This document shows positions 25,787 to 37,038 of a stretch of DNA of 64,000 nt, in pieces. The notes beneath the pieces were generated by a model. It saw only the letters and a program-made list of their open reading frames with translations. It was not told the origin of the DNA and did no database searches. The first letter of the stretch is position 1, and each line of letters opens with the position of its first letter. The position numbers were made by a program, and so were the translations under genes. This stretch comes from Macrobrachium rosenbergii (Eukaryota > Arthropoda > Malacostraca > Decapoda > Palaemonidae): positions 53,219,298 through 53,283,297 of the forward strand of contig NC_089755.1 in assembly GCF_040412425.1 (NCBI RefSeq). The letters are read 5' to 3'.

Positions 25787-25903
25787 CCAGGTAATAGCTG
25801 TTAATTATCTCACAAATTGCACACATTACTTCACGCATACAGAGATGACGCTTTGATTAAATGAAAGAATAGTTTGGCACAGCAGCCATTAAGGATCATT
25901 TAT

Positions 25904-25960
<57 letters not shown>
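24935..25960. repeat. Six 120-bp units alternating with GA tracts
   Basis: A unit of about 120 bp begins attgtccaggtaatagctgt and ends gcagccattaaggaccattt. It starts at about 24969, 25159, 25343, 25491, 25629 and 25782. Each unit is separated from the next by a (GA)n tract of different length (about 14 to 65 bp); the last tract reaches 25960. The 120-bp parts are over 90 percent alike by eye, whereas the GA parts differ freely. Confidence 0.95.
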
Positions 25961-25962
<2 letters not shown>

Positions 25963-26230
25963 GGAAACCGCTTCAATGCGACTAAAATGGAATCATGTGA
26001 CGCGGTCACCTTCAGATCCCCTAACGAGAGAAGAAGGAGAAGAGAGTGAGGAGGCTTGGTCTCTCTGGGGAGGGGGATGTTACGTAGTGGGGACTGGAGT
26101 AGGGTGATGAAAGGGGAGGTTGGGGAAGGCTGAGGGAAGGAGGAGGAGATCCTTAAGATGAATCACGGAATTAAGAGCCATCACCGGCTGCAATTGCTTG
26201 TGTTGTGTTGTTTTGCTTGGTGACGAACAG

Positions 26231-27291
26231 CGTTATTTTCTCACTCCTGCAGCTGCTTGCCTCTAAATAGCGTTATTTTTGTCTCCAGTTTGCTGTTGAC
26301 TGACTCTGAAAATGTTATTTTTCTCCCGCTGTTGGCTATTGGCTGACTCAGACAAGTTCGTTATTTTTCTGTCACCGTTACCTGTTGGGTGGCTCAAATA
26401 TTTTTTTTTTTATTTTTCTCTTGCTATTGGCTACTGGCTAACGCAAAAAAAAATTCATTATTTTCTTTCAGTATTGGCTATTGGTAGTGTAAAAAATTTC
26501 GTTATTTTTCTCTCATTGTTGGCTATTGGCTGACTCAAATATTTTTTTCTCTTGTTATTGGCTACTAGCTGACGCAAAATATTTCATTATTTTCTTTCAC
26601 TATTGGCTATTGGAAGTTTTAAAAATTTCGTCAATTTTTCTCTCACTATTGGCTGACTCAAAAATTTTTTTTTTTTTTATTTTCTTGCTATTGGCTGACT
26701 CAAAAAATGTCGTTATTTTTCTCTCATCGTTGGCTATTGGCTGACTCAAACAATTTTTTTCTCATGCTATTGGCTGAATAAAAAAATCGGTATTTTTCTC
26801 TCGCCAATGGCTATTGGGTAACTCCAACAATTTTTTTTTATATTTCTCTTGCTATTGGCTATTGGTAGTCTGCAAAAATTTAGTTATTTTTCTCTTACCA
26901 TTGGCTATTGGCTGACTCAAACATTTTTATTTTTCTCTTGCTATTGGCTATTGACTGACTAAAAAAATCGTTATTTTTCTCTCACCACTGGCTATTGGCT
27001 GACTCAAACATTTTTTTTATTTTTCTCTTGCTATTGGTTATTGGCTGACTAAAAAAAAAATCGTTATTTTTCTCTCACTATTGGCTATTCGCTGACTCAA
27101 ACAAATTCGTTATTTTTCTATCTATTGTATATTGGCTGCCTCGAAAAAATTTTATTTTCTCACTATTGGCTATTGACTGACTCAATAAATTTTATTTTCC
27201 TTTCACTATTGGCTATTGGCTGACTCAAAAAATTTTATTTTCTCCCACCATTGGCTATTACCTGACCCTAACAATTTCGTTATTTTGCTCG
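26231..27291. repeat. 47-bp minisatellite rich in CCAAT motifs
   Basis: About 22 degenerate units built on ctattggctattggctgact, an A-run, and cgttatttttctctcac. Units vary from about 40 to 60 bp through A/T run lengths. Most carry two inverted CCAAT boxes (attgg) spaced 7 bp apart. Confidence 0.93.
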
Positions 27292-27629
27292 TAATATATA
27301 ATTATCAAAAATGAACTGAAAACAACGGGAGATTTGTTCTCTCTTTAATCAGCAACTCAGACTTCTAAAAATCTAAGGAATAAAGAATCTTAAAGAATCT
27401 TTAGTCAGGAATCCTTTTGATGGGAGAGGAACAGAAGTAAATGTCAACCACCCATCACTTATTCTTATTCTTGGTCTCTGTTCCTTGACATTTTGCGATG
27501 GATAATTGTGAACACGCAAGAGAGAGAGAGAGAGAGAGAAAAAAAATGGCCTGGCATTTCAGAAAACGACAACAGTGATAAGCTGCTTCCCTTATTTTGC
27601 TGAATCTTCTACGTAACTATTTTGTTGAT

Positions 27630-27895
<266 letters not shown>

Positions 27896-27941
27896 CTCAG
27901 CGGATGTATCTTAATGGCAGTTTTGACTTGTTCCATGCTTA

Positions 27942-27943
<2 letters not shown>

Positions 27944-27984
<41 letters not shown>

Positions 27985-28110
27985 TGAGTAGAGCTCTCAA
28001 TGCCGAGAACTCAAGTTGGACTGAAGATGAACCCAGGGTAGGATTCGAAAGCTTTTTTAAGACATTTTTATAAAGTCTCACATTCTACCATCGATATATT
28101 ATAGTGGACC

Positions 28111-28162
<52 letters not shown>
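27944..28162. repeat. Two (AAT)n microsatellites
   Basis: AAT repeats at about 27944-27982 and 28111-28162, separated by 130 bp of unique sequence. The following 28163-28504 contains a 17-bp direct duplication (agtccgataacaagtgac, at about 28313 and 28331) and no gene. Confidence 0.95.
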
Positions 28163-28504
28163 CTTTCTTTCCAGCGATCACCTCCCCCACCACCTCAGTA
28201 CAAAGCGTTCCTCACTACAGATCTCGCAGTCCTTGACATTCTCCATCTATCGCGAAATGTCTCTTAGAATTCCTTCTCCGCCTCTCGTTAGATTCCCACT
28301 TGAAACTGATAACAGTCCGATAACAAGTGACAGTCCGATAACAAGTGACAAGATGATTAGTTTGTGTTGTGACTGATGTGCTCTGAACACGTTCACACAC
28401 TCGTTTTTGTAGTTAAGTAATTTATATCTGTGTGCAGTAATAATTTTAAACACTTACACAAAATATACAAAATTTGCATGCTACATATTACTAACACTCA
28501 ATTT

Positions 28505-28851
28505 TTAGTTTTCTGTGAAAGAAAACTGTTGAGATGTGAATTTGTTTGTCCGTCCGCACATTACTGTCCACACTCTGATCTTAAAAGCTACTGAGGTTAG
28601 TGGGCTGCAAATTGGTATGTTGATCATCCACCCTCCAATCATCAGACATACCAAATTCCCGCCCTCTAGCCTCATTAGTTTTTATTTTAATTAAGGTTAA
28701 AGTTAGACACAGTCGTGCGTTTGGCAACGCTATAAGCCAGGCCACCACCGGGCCGTAGTTAAAGTTTCATGAGCCGCGGCTCATACAGCATTATACGCTG
28801 TGCAGATAACTCGATTGTTCCGAAGAAACTTCGGCTCATTTTTTACTTGTT
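28505..28851 (+). mobile_element. Repeat family A, copy 6
   Basis: It has the 5' ttagttttctg palindrome, a shortened gtccgtccgc motif, the internal inverted repeat with a decayed right arm (about 28585-28682), the pair gccaccaccgggccg and gccgcggctcatac, and a 3' hairpin with one mismatch. The ccaccgaaag dyad is deleted, as in copy 2. Confidence 0.88.
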
Positions 28852-29009
28852 TATTTGTCTCATAATTACACAAACAGTTTGTGATTCAACACAGTCATAC
28901 AAAATTGCAAAAAACACATATAACGGTCGCATTCATTTTGTAACTTTACACTCAAATATACATAAACTTGTATATCCACATTCTCACCAACAAATTGTTT
29001 GTGATTTTG

Positions 29010-29575
29010 CACACAACCACATACACCCACAAACAGCCACACACACCCCAATACACAGTCCTATACCCCCACTGAAATAGCCAGTGACTTATTACATAAC
29101 ACAGTCACATACACCTACGTACAGCTTCATGTACCCACATATCCACACACCACAAACAGCCCCATACACCCACACACAGCCACATACACCCACACACAGC
29201 CGCATATACCCACACATTGCCACATACACTCACACACAGCCACATACAACCAAACAGCCACATACACCCACACACAAGCACATACACTCACACAAGCCGC
29301 ATATACCCACACACTGCCACATACACTCACACACAGCCACATACACCCACACACAAGCACACACACTCACACAAGCCGCATGTACCCACACATTGCCACA
29401 TACACCCACACGCCATATGCAATCAGCGCGTCTGTACATAGCCGCACATAAAGTCTTAACACCCATAGACCCAGCTTATGACTGATCAGTAACACAGCCA
29501 CATACGCCCACACAAACCCACACGGAAGACACACACAAACACACACCCACATAACGCCCACAAACACCGAGCATC
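29010..29575. repeat. CA-rich 20-bp minisatellite
   Basis: Degenerate units of cacatacacccacacacagc run through most of the interval. Open frames on both strands (His/Thr-rich or Cys/Val/Trp-rich) result from the repeat. A 60-bp non-repetitive break lies at about 29415-29480. Confidence 0.88.
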
Positions 29576-29696
29576 GCATCTTCTTCAAGTGTAACCTTGA
29601 CTTTGTCCATTGATCGTCCAGTCTTCAGGGAAGCTGGGTTCTTCTTCTGTAATCTCCGAAGGAGGAATTTTCAGCGGTCAAACTTTATCTTCCTTT

Positions 29697-30086
29697 TTAG
29701 TTTTCTGTAAAAGAAAACTATTGTGCCGGTTTTGTCTGTCCGTCCGCACTTTTTTCTGTCCGCCCTCAGATCTTGGAAACTACCGAGGCTAGAGGGCTGC
29801 AAATTGGTATATTGATCATCCACCCTCCAATCATCAAACATACCAGATTGCAGCCATCTAGCCTCAGTAGTTTTTTTTTTATTTAAAGTTAAAGTTAGCC
29901 ATAATCGTGCTTCTGGCAACGCTATAGGATAGGCCACCACCGGGTAATGGTTAGTTTCATGGGCCGCGACTCATACAGCGTTATGCCGAGACCACCGAAA
30001 GATAGATCTGATTTCTGTGGCCTTGATTATACGCTGTACAGAAAACTCGATTGCGCCGAAGAAACTTCGGCGCATTTTTTACTTGT
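29697..30086 (+). mobile_element. Repeat family A, copy 7 (best full-length copy)
   Basis: 390 bp with every module. The modules are the 5' palindrome (29697-29720), the gtccgtccgc/ctgtccgcc motif, the inverted repeat with arms of about 35 bp (about 29782-29875), the gccaccaccgggtaatgg segment, gggccgcgactcatac, the accaccgaaagatagatc dyad, and the perfect 3' hairpin gcgccgaagaaacttcggcg followed by cattttttacttg. It serves here as the reference copy for the family. Confidence 0.92.
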
Positions 30087-30130
30087 TTTGTTTAAGTATG
30101 CATGTGTGAAGTGGACTTACGTGTTCACTC

Positions 30131-30297
30131 ATTAATTAATTTATCTATTTATTTATCTATATTTAATTTATCTTATTTAATTTATCTATTTATTTATTTA
30201 ATTTATCTATTTATTTATTTAATTGATTTATTTAATTTATCTATTTATTTATTTAATTTACTTATTTAATTTATCTATTTATTTATTTATTTATTGA
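30131..30297. repeat. (TTTA)-rich 20-bp tandem repeat
   Basis: Degenerate units of atttatctatttatttattt with taattta variants. Confidence 0.9.
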
Positions 30298-30436
30298 CTA
30301 GCTTTAGTTTCAAGTTCAGTGTTGTCATTGAAATGGCTACATATGTATACATGTGTATGCATATAAGGTTCATCAGTATCCCATCGAGCCCCTGGCATGC
30401 ATTTTCACTCCCCTCTTGCCGGCACCCTCGCATGTC

Positions 30437-30440
30437 TTAG

Positions 30441-30511
<71 letters not shown>

Positions 30512-30512
30512 G

Positions 30513-30548
<36 letters not shown>

Positions 30549-30550
30549 CA
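30437..30550. repeat. (ATT)n microsatellite
   Basis: ATT repeats to about 30511, a gtttt interruption, then ATT again to about 30549. Confidence 0.97.
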
Positions 30551-30558
30551 TCCTATAT

Positions 30559-30663
30559 GAAGAAATAGAAAGAAAATATTAATAAAGTAACAAGACTTAA
30601 ATACAGATGATTAATAAAATTAAAACATGAATAAGCATCAGGAAGGAAAATGTACGCTTAACT

Positions 30664-30733
<70 letters not shown>

Positions 30734-30985
30734 CTCTTTGAAGAAATAGAAAGAAAAGATTAATAAAATAACAAGACTTAAATACCGATGATTAATGAAA
30801 TTAAAACACGAATAAGCATCAGGAAGGAAAATGCTTAACTAGAAGAAATCCCTTTGAAGAAATAGAAAGAAAAGATTAATAAAATAACAAGACTTAAATA
30901 CCGATGATTAATGAAATTAAAACACGAATAAGCAATAGGAAAGAATATGAACACATAACTAGAAGAGAGAGAGAGAGAGAGAGAG
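30559..30985. repeat. Three copies of a 105-bp unit with GA tracts
   Basis: A unit that begins gaagaaatagaaagaaaa and ends gaaaatg...cttaactagaag starts at about 30559, 30740 and 30856. A long GA tract (30667-30729) lies between copies 1 and 2, none between 2 and 3, and a short one after copy 3. Confidence 0.92.
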
Positions 30986-31240
30986 TATCCCTTCCTTGGC
31001 GACCACAGACAAAAAAAAAAAAAAAAAAAAAAAGACTGTCGCTTCTCTGACAAATCAGAAGGAAGAGAGAGAGAGAATATTACTTTGACAAAGACACACC
31101 TCCAGCAACAACAAAAAAATGCTTTGGCATCACTTCAAAGTAAGTCTGGAATTTTTTTTTTTTTAGGTTGTTTCCTTGAGTTTGCCGGATCCCTTTGGGT
31201 TCAGTGACATCCCCTTGATATATATTAGAGAGAAGGAAAG

Positions 31241-31242
<2 letters not shown>

Positions 31243-31329
<87 letters not shown>

Positions 31330-31363
31330 AATATTTATATACATTATATATATATATTATGTG

Positions 31364-31455
<92 letters not shown>
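31243..31455. repeat. (AT)n microsatellites
   Basis: Two AT arrays at about 31243-31313 and 31378-31454 with TA-rich spacer between. A poly-A run lies upstream at about 31011-31033. Confidence 0.97.
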
Positions 31456-31459
<4 letters not shown>

Positions 31460-31627
31460 TTCTGTAAATAACTGAGGCCACAGGAAGAATATTTTTACCG
31501 AAATATCTTCCCAAACAAGACGATAAGAATGCTAAGGCCGACTGGCATTCACAGTAAATATATTCTCCAAGGGAAGGTCTCCGCCATATTTACTATCGAT
31601 GGCTGGCGCATTTTAGCTTAGTTGTGG

Positions 31628-31630
<3 letters not shown>

Positions 31631-31667
<37 letters not shown>

Positions 31668-31711
31668 TATATTACAGTGCATGAGTACATGTTTCAGATT
31701 CATCTCTTTGT

Positions 31712-31775
<64 letters not shown>
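31631..31775. repeat. (AAT)n and (GA)n microsatellites
   Basis: AAT at about 31631-31665 and GA at 31717-31775, about 50 bp apart. Confidence 0.97.
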
Positions 31776-31780
<5 letters not shown>

Positions 31781-33557
31781 CCAGCAGGATAATATTTCGT
31801 GCATGTGTAAAACTGCTGCCTATATTATTGCATCACTTGCAAATTGCAAAGGCACTCAGGTTTTTAAAGCGAGACACCTCTGCTGCCTGACGCACGATAA
31901 TCCTCCTCATTCTCTATTTTCATCACAAAATACAAAAGGCTAAACGGCACACCATATTCTCATTGCTTCATGATTGAGATCAAGGACTCGGAAAGGTCAT
32001 AATATCCCAGCCATAAATACGGCCCCAAAATTAAAGACCTCACAGAAATATTAACTAGCAAACCTCGCCACCAAATGTCCGTTAGACACAGCAGTGAATG
32101 CTGTTTCCACTAAGCTGTCAAGGCCACCTCTCGTAGCCAAGGTTTTCAGCAAGTTTTTTTCGTTATCTGGGCTTGACTTTTTGTTCGCAATGATGTTTTT
32201 GTTTCCATGCTCTCAGGACATGTTCGGCAATTGTGGCACGCTCCGTCGTCTTGTCGTTTCATGGCACTAGCAAGCCGTGAAAACCTATTTCCGGGTCGTA
32301 ATTGTTTTGTTTGCTCTCCTCGCTGTCAGTTTAGAGCCCGACGTGTGATTGTTTGCAGTCTAAAGCACTCTTTTTTTGTATTCATTCGTGTGAAGAGGAT
32401 GTAAGTAAATGAAACATTTTTCCAAGCAGGATATCCTCTTATTCTTAAAGTTAAATATATGCATTAGGGAAGGGCTCTGGCGTCATCATGGGTTAGATAA
32501 TCCTAGACCTATCATTCGATCATGTGGAGAGTACATGAGCGCAGAAACACATGGGGTAGCCACGTGTGACAGGTTTTAATATTGCCGAATATATTAATTT
32601 TTTTTTTCATTCGGTTTAGGTCTTCGAAAAGCAAAAGTCTTGACAGGACCAATACTCCCTTGAATGAGTTTCAGCTACAGCTAGAGAAGAAATACAGGTA
32701 GATCATACCCTTTGGTAACGGAACCAAACCCGAAAATTTACTAGCGTTTTGTTGTTGAATGAAGTCGATTTTATGTCAGCACTGTTCCAGCCTTGATGGC
32801 AGCTAGTTCTAGCTTAGCTAATTTACGTGAGTATGTAATTTGATCTACTTCAAGTACGATACATTTGACGTCTATGCTCTTCTTGTGAAAAAGCAACAGA
32901 ATTTTAAGGGTTTACTGGATACTGGCAAAGATAGGAGATTCGTCATTAAATCAGTGAGTTACTCCATCCCAAACGCGCACATGCAATTAAGACGTATTTT
33001 GTGCGCCGCAAAAATGGTAATTAGAATCCTCCCCAGAGCTAAAACGTAGAGCTTAGCGTGACTTGGACTTTCAAGCATAAAGAGGTTCCCACTGCGAAGT
33101 AAACTAGGCGTGTAAACAAAAACGCTGCACTGTGTACCTACGTAAATACACGTTTAAAAAAAAAATAATAAAAACCTTCACTTCTTTGAAAACTCGCAGA
33201 TGAAAATATGCACGTGAGGGTTAAAGATACTCTGATTTTTAAGTAAATAATCGCGTGTTTTATACAGTAATTAGAACTTCCGTAAATTCTCTGACTCTTA
33301 GATTTATTGCAAGACGTCCTCGAAACTACGTGACTTGTCAAAACGTTTTCTTCCTAGTGCCACAGAAAGAAAAGTAGAGACAAATATTTTCTGCTTAAAT
33401 GTTATTGCAACAGTAAGAGGCTCCGTGGTAAAGGTGACATCTTCGCCACCCAAGTGAAGAAACGAATCACTGGTCGAAATTTAATTAGTTTGTAAGACCA
33501 CAGAGGGCATGAATTCTTCTCGCTGCAGTTCCGTGTTCTTTCACTCCAGGACTGGTA
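31776..33557. other. 1.8 kb unique sequence, no gene recognised
   Basis: No tandem structure. Short open frames (at most 69 codons) lack family signatures or convincing splice junctions. Confidence 0.5.
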
Positions 33558-34130
33558 TAGGTTCTATGGTTCTGCCAAAGAACCACTAAAATTTATATTT
33601 TCTATAGTTCTGCCAAAGACCCACTAAAACTTATAGGTTCTGTAGTTGTACATAAGAACCACTAAAACTTATAGGTTCTTTAGTTCTACATAAGAACCAC
33701 TGAAACTTACGGGTTCTTTAGGAGTACATAAGAACCACTAAAACTTATAGGTTCTATAGTTCTACATAAGAACCACTAAAACTTAAAGGTTTTATAGTTC
33801 TGCACAAGAACCACTAAAACTTATAGGTTCTATAGTTCTACACAAGAACCACTAAAACTTTAGGTTCTATAGTTCTACATAAGTACCACTAAAACTTGTA
33901 GGTTCTTTATAAGTGCACAACCACTAAAACTTATAGGTTCTACAGTTCTACATAAGAACCACTAAAACTTATAGGTCCTATAGTTCTACCTAAGAACCAC
34001 TAACACTTATAGGTCCTATAGTTCTACCCAAGAACCACTAAAACATAGATCCTATAATTCTACCTAAGAACCACTAAAACTCACAGGTTATATAATTCTG
34101 CATAAGAGCCACTACAACTGGTTCTATAGT
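33558..34130. repeat. 38-bp minisatellite with an internal dyad
   Basis: About 15 units containing ggttctatagttctacataa then gaaccactaaaacttata. Each unit holds ggttct and agaacc 13 bp apart, so each can fold into a small stem-loop. Unit length varies from about 33 to 40 bp. Confidence 0.93.
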
Positions 34131-34520
34131 GTACTGCAGTAGACAAGGCGAACCCTGGCTTTGTCTGGACGCCTGGGCCAGTTCACGTGTTCTGCAGGCG
34201 GCTGGGCATCTTGTTGGTCCATAGTCACATGTTCGTCTCGCTCTCAGCCCAGTTCGACGACTTCTCCTATGGCATCGGTCTAGGGGGATGTCATTAAGGG
34301 AAATCTCGAGAGACAACGTGATGCCCGTTTCGGCTTCCACTGGTTTGAGCGGATCAAACGTGTGTGTTTTCGTTAATTATGAAACTCATCCAGTGGTGTG
34401 TTTTCATTAATTATGAAATTGATCCAACGGTTTCTGCCTTGTTGAAAATGTTATAATCAAGCCAGAGGATAAATCAGTTTTTGATTTGTATTTATTTTAC
34501 ACTCTAGGTTTTGAATTTGT
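34131..34520. other. Unique GC-richer stretch
   Basis: About 200 bp (34135-34340) are less AT-rich than the surroundings and give an 88-codon minus-strand open frame (34074-34340) that begins inside the minisatellite. It has no recognised motif. A 30-bp near-duplicate (ttaattatgaaa...tcatcca/tgatcca) lies at about 34374-34430. Confidence 0.4.
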
Positions 34521-34705
34521 AATGGAATATAAAGTTTAGGCCAAAGGAGAGGGTGGAAATTAAGATTAAAGGGAATATGAACGGAGGTATAGTTAAAGGA
34601 ATGCAAGGGGTTGCAGCTAGGGGCGGAAGGGACTCTGCAAAGAACCTTAAGTAATGACTACAGTGCGCCATGTAAGGTGCACTGACGACACTACCCCCTT
34701 ACAGG
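34521..34705 (-). mobile_element. Repeat family C, copy 3 (internally deleted)
   Basis: Inverse orientation, from aatggaatataaagttta through ggttgcagctaggggc and gcaaagaaccttaagtaatg to ctacccccttacagggt. About 130 bp of the middle (the gaatgacctc to gttacacc region) are missing compared with copies 2 and 5. Confidence 0.85.
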
Positions 34706-35310
34706 GTTTTGCAGTCTAGTTAACACTGCAGTTTCTAAAAGGATCGAACTTAATTGCATATTTTATTCCTTAATCAAAGCAACGATTTATAGTAAACCAA
34801 ACAACCTTTGTATTTTTTTTAATGGAGCCAAAGGTCTCTGTCATTAGCGTGATTGATTATTCATAATTTATGAATGACGTCCAGATTCAGAGTTTGAGGT
34901 CATTAGCATAAAAGCATAAAAATCAATACGTTAACACACTTAAAATATTTAACGATCTACAAGCAACGAATGTGAATTTCTAGGGAAAATGGTGGCAACT
35001 GATTTCACTTATCTTTATTTGAATTTTTTCCTTTAGCAAATAATATTAATACATTCAGATTGAAGGGAAAGAGTCCCACATTATTTCGCGTTAGAAAAAT
35101 CTTCCATCTTGTGAAACTTGTCAGTCACCTATATCTTTAAATGAACCGATTTAGAAAAAAAATTATGATATTCGAGACAAGATTTCGAGAAAAATAGACG
35201 TTCGCCATATTTATCGATGTAACTGTAACAAGTGATTACATTATAGATGCTATTAAACTGGTGGTGGTTATCCTTGATAAGGCTAACTCTATAGTTCTGT
35301 GGCATATCAG
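34706..35310. other. No gene recognised
   Basis: AT-rich unique sequence between two family C copies. Confidence 0.5.
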
Positions 35311-35582
35311 TAGGCTCCGTAGGGGACAGTGCCGTCAGTACACCTCACGTGGAGCCTTTAGGCATTACCACAGAGCGTATGGAGACCTTTCGACCGCTTA
35401 GTTGCACCTGCTTTTTTTTTTAGCCTTTTACTTTCAATCCATTCCCTCTTCCACTCTTCTGTCTTGCTGACCAACTTCTCTAACTATTCTTAGTGCAACT
35501 TTGGGGCTTTCCACTGTCTTAATGCTGAAGGACTGAAGGTGCCCCAGTGCTTGGTTTTATAGCCTTAATTTCATAGTTCATT
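35311..35582 (+). mobile_element. Repeat family C, copy 4 (strongly diverged)
   Basis: The order of landmarks is kept (taggggacagtgccgtcag, cacctcacgtgga, ggcattac, agttgcacctgc, a ccattccctcttccac segment, ctgaaggactgaaggtgccc, cagtgcttggtt) but many substitutions and small deletions separate it from copies 2 and 5. It is probably the oldest copy. Confidence 0.75.
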
Positions 35583-36725
35583 CGTTCACATTGATATGCC
35601 GACACTAAAACTGTCCCATTAGCTTAACTTGTGATATCTGCTAGCACCTTGGTACCAAACTGTGCATAAAGGAACATAACTTTTTTATTCTGCACTTGAG
35701 TATAGCTTGTCACCAGTGTTGGCTGTTTAGTGCAGAGTTTGGCGGGAAGAGGCTGAAAGATGCCAGAAACTGCTTTCTTGTGATGTGTTGACTTGGATTG
35801 TTGCCATTTTTATTCAGAGGACGTGTCTGTCTTCCTGTTCTACAGTTACTACAGTGGACGGCACTCTCAGAAGTTATCTGCATCCCAGAGAGTGAAGTTA
35901 TCAGGCAGTTTTATCATTTATATGTCCCCTCCTTTAGCTGTGGGATTACATTCCTATTTTTATTTCTTGTTATCTCAGATTTGCTGAACAACAACACCAA
36001 TATGCAGTGAATATGCCCCGCTGTCGAACTTCTCAGTTCCAGAGGTCCTTTATTCCTCAAACAGTGCAGTTGGAACCTCAAAAGTGTAAAGGAAGATGCT
36101 ATGCATTACCACCCTAAAACAGTACACATCTTATCTTAATAATTTATTTATATTCTTAACTATTTATTTATGAAATTTATTAATGTACATTTTTTTTCTT
36201 TTCTGATAACTGTTCTGTTCTTTCCGTATTTCCCATTACCTTTTAATTCTTCCTAATGAACACCATAGTCTTTGGAAGCTTGAATTTAAAGTCAGTGGCT
36301 CATGTGTTCTTGTTCCATATGAACGGGGTTCATCTTCTGAATAATAATAATCATCATCATCATCATCTTGTTATGCCCATCGTTATTATTCCTTTACTAA
36401 ACGTCTTGCTGACACCGCATGATTTTACCAATACAATCTCAGGTACAGAGATAAGAGTTATCTGTCACCATGACGCTGTATTTTGTCGCAGTATCTGTTT
36501 CACGAGATTGTACTTGTACTCAAGACCTCGCAAGTGCAATCCAGGGTCTCGTGCAACTGAGCTCCAAATTCCGGGGCGACTGCTCGGCGTCACTTTGCTT
36601 CTTCGTAGCTGCGCGAGCTGAAAGCGTTAGTCTCTTGTCCTCCCCCTATTTTCGGTGCAAATGTATCTGCAGTTCCCTTTCTTTTGATTATATATATTTA
36701 TATATGTATATACACTGTATATATA
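35583..36725. other. 1.1 kb unique sequence, no gene recognised
   Basis: It contains a short (ATC)n at about 36349-36366. Open frames up to 121 codons (36256-36621, 36470-36811) are not conserved-looking, and the second runs into family A sequence. Confidence 0.45.
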
Positions 36726-37038
36726 TCTGGCAGCGATATAGACCAGACCACCACCGGGTCGTGGTTGAAGTTTCATGGGCAGCGGCGGCTCACACAGCCA
36801 TTATACCGTGACCGCCGATAGTTAGATCTATTTTCAGTGGCCTTGATTATACGCTGTGCAGAAATATATATACTTCTGGTAGCGATATAGGCCAGACCAC
36901 CACCTGGCCGTGGTTAAAGTTTCATGGGCAGAGGCTCACGCAGCATTATACCGAGACCACCGAAAGATAGATCTATTTTCGGTGGCCTTGATTGTACGCT
37001 GTGCAGAAAACTCGATGGCACCGGCGTTTTTTACTTGT
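36726..37038 (+). mobile_element. Repeat family A, copy 8: two tandem 3' fragments
   Basis: The 3' third of the element occurs twice, at 36726-36863 and 36871-37038, both starting at a tctggyagcgatatag point and separated by aaatatatatac. The second copy reaches the ttacttg end with a damaged terminal hairpin. The first stops at gctgtgcag. No 5' half is present. Confidence 0.85.

Noticed and set aside
29010..29575. Cys/Val/Trp-rich and His/Thr-rich open frames on both strands
   Set aside because: Products of the CA-rich 20-bp minisatellite; not coding.
36256..36811. Two overlapping plus-strand frames of 113-121 codons
   Set aside because: No domain recognised, His and Asn runs come from ATC/AAT repeats, and the second frame reads into a family A fragment.
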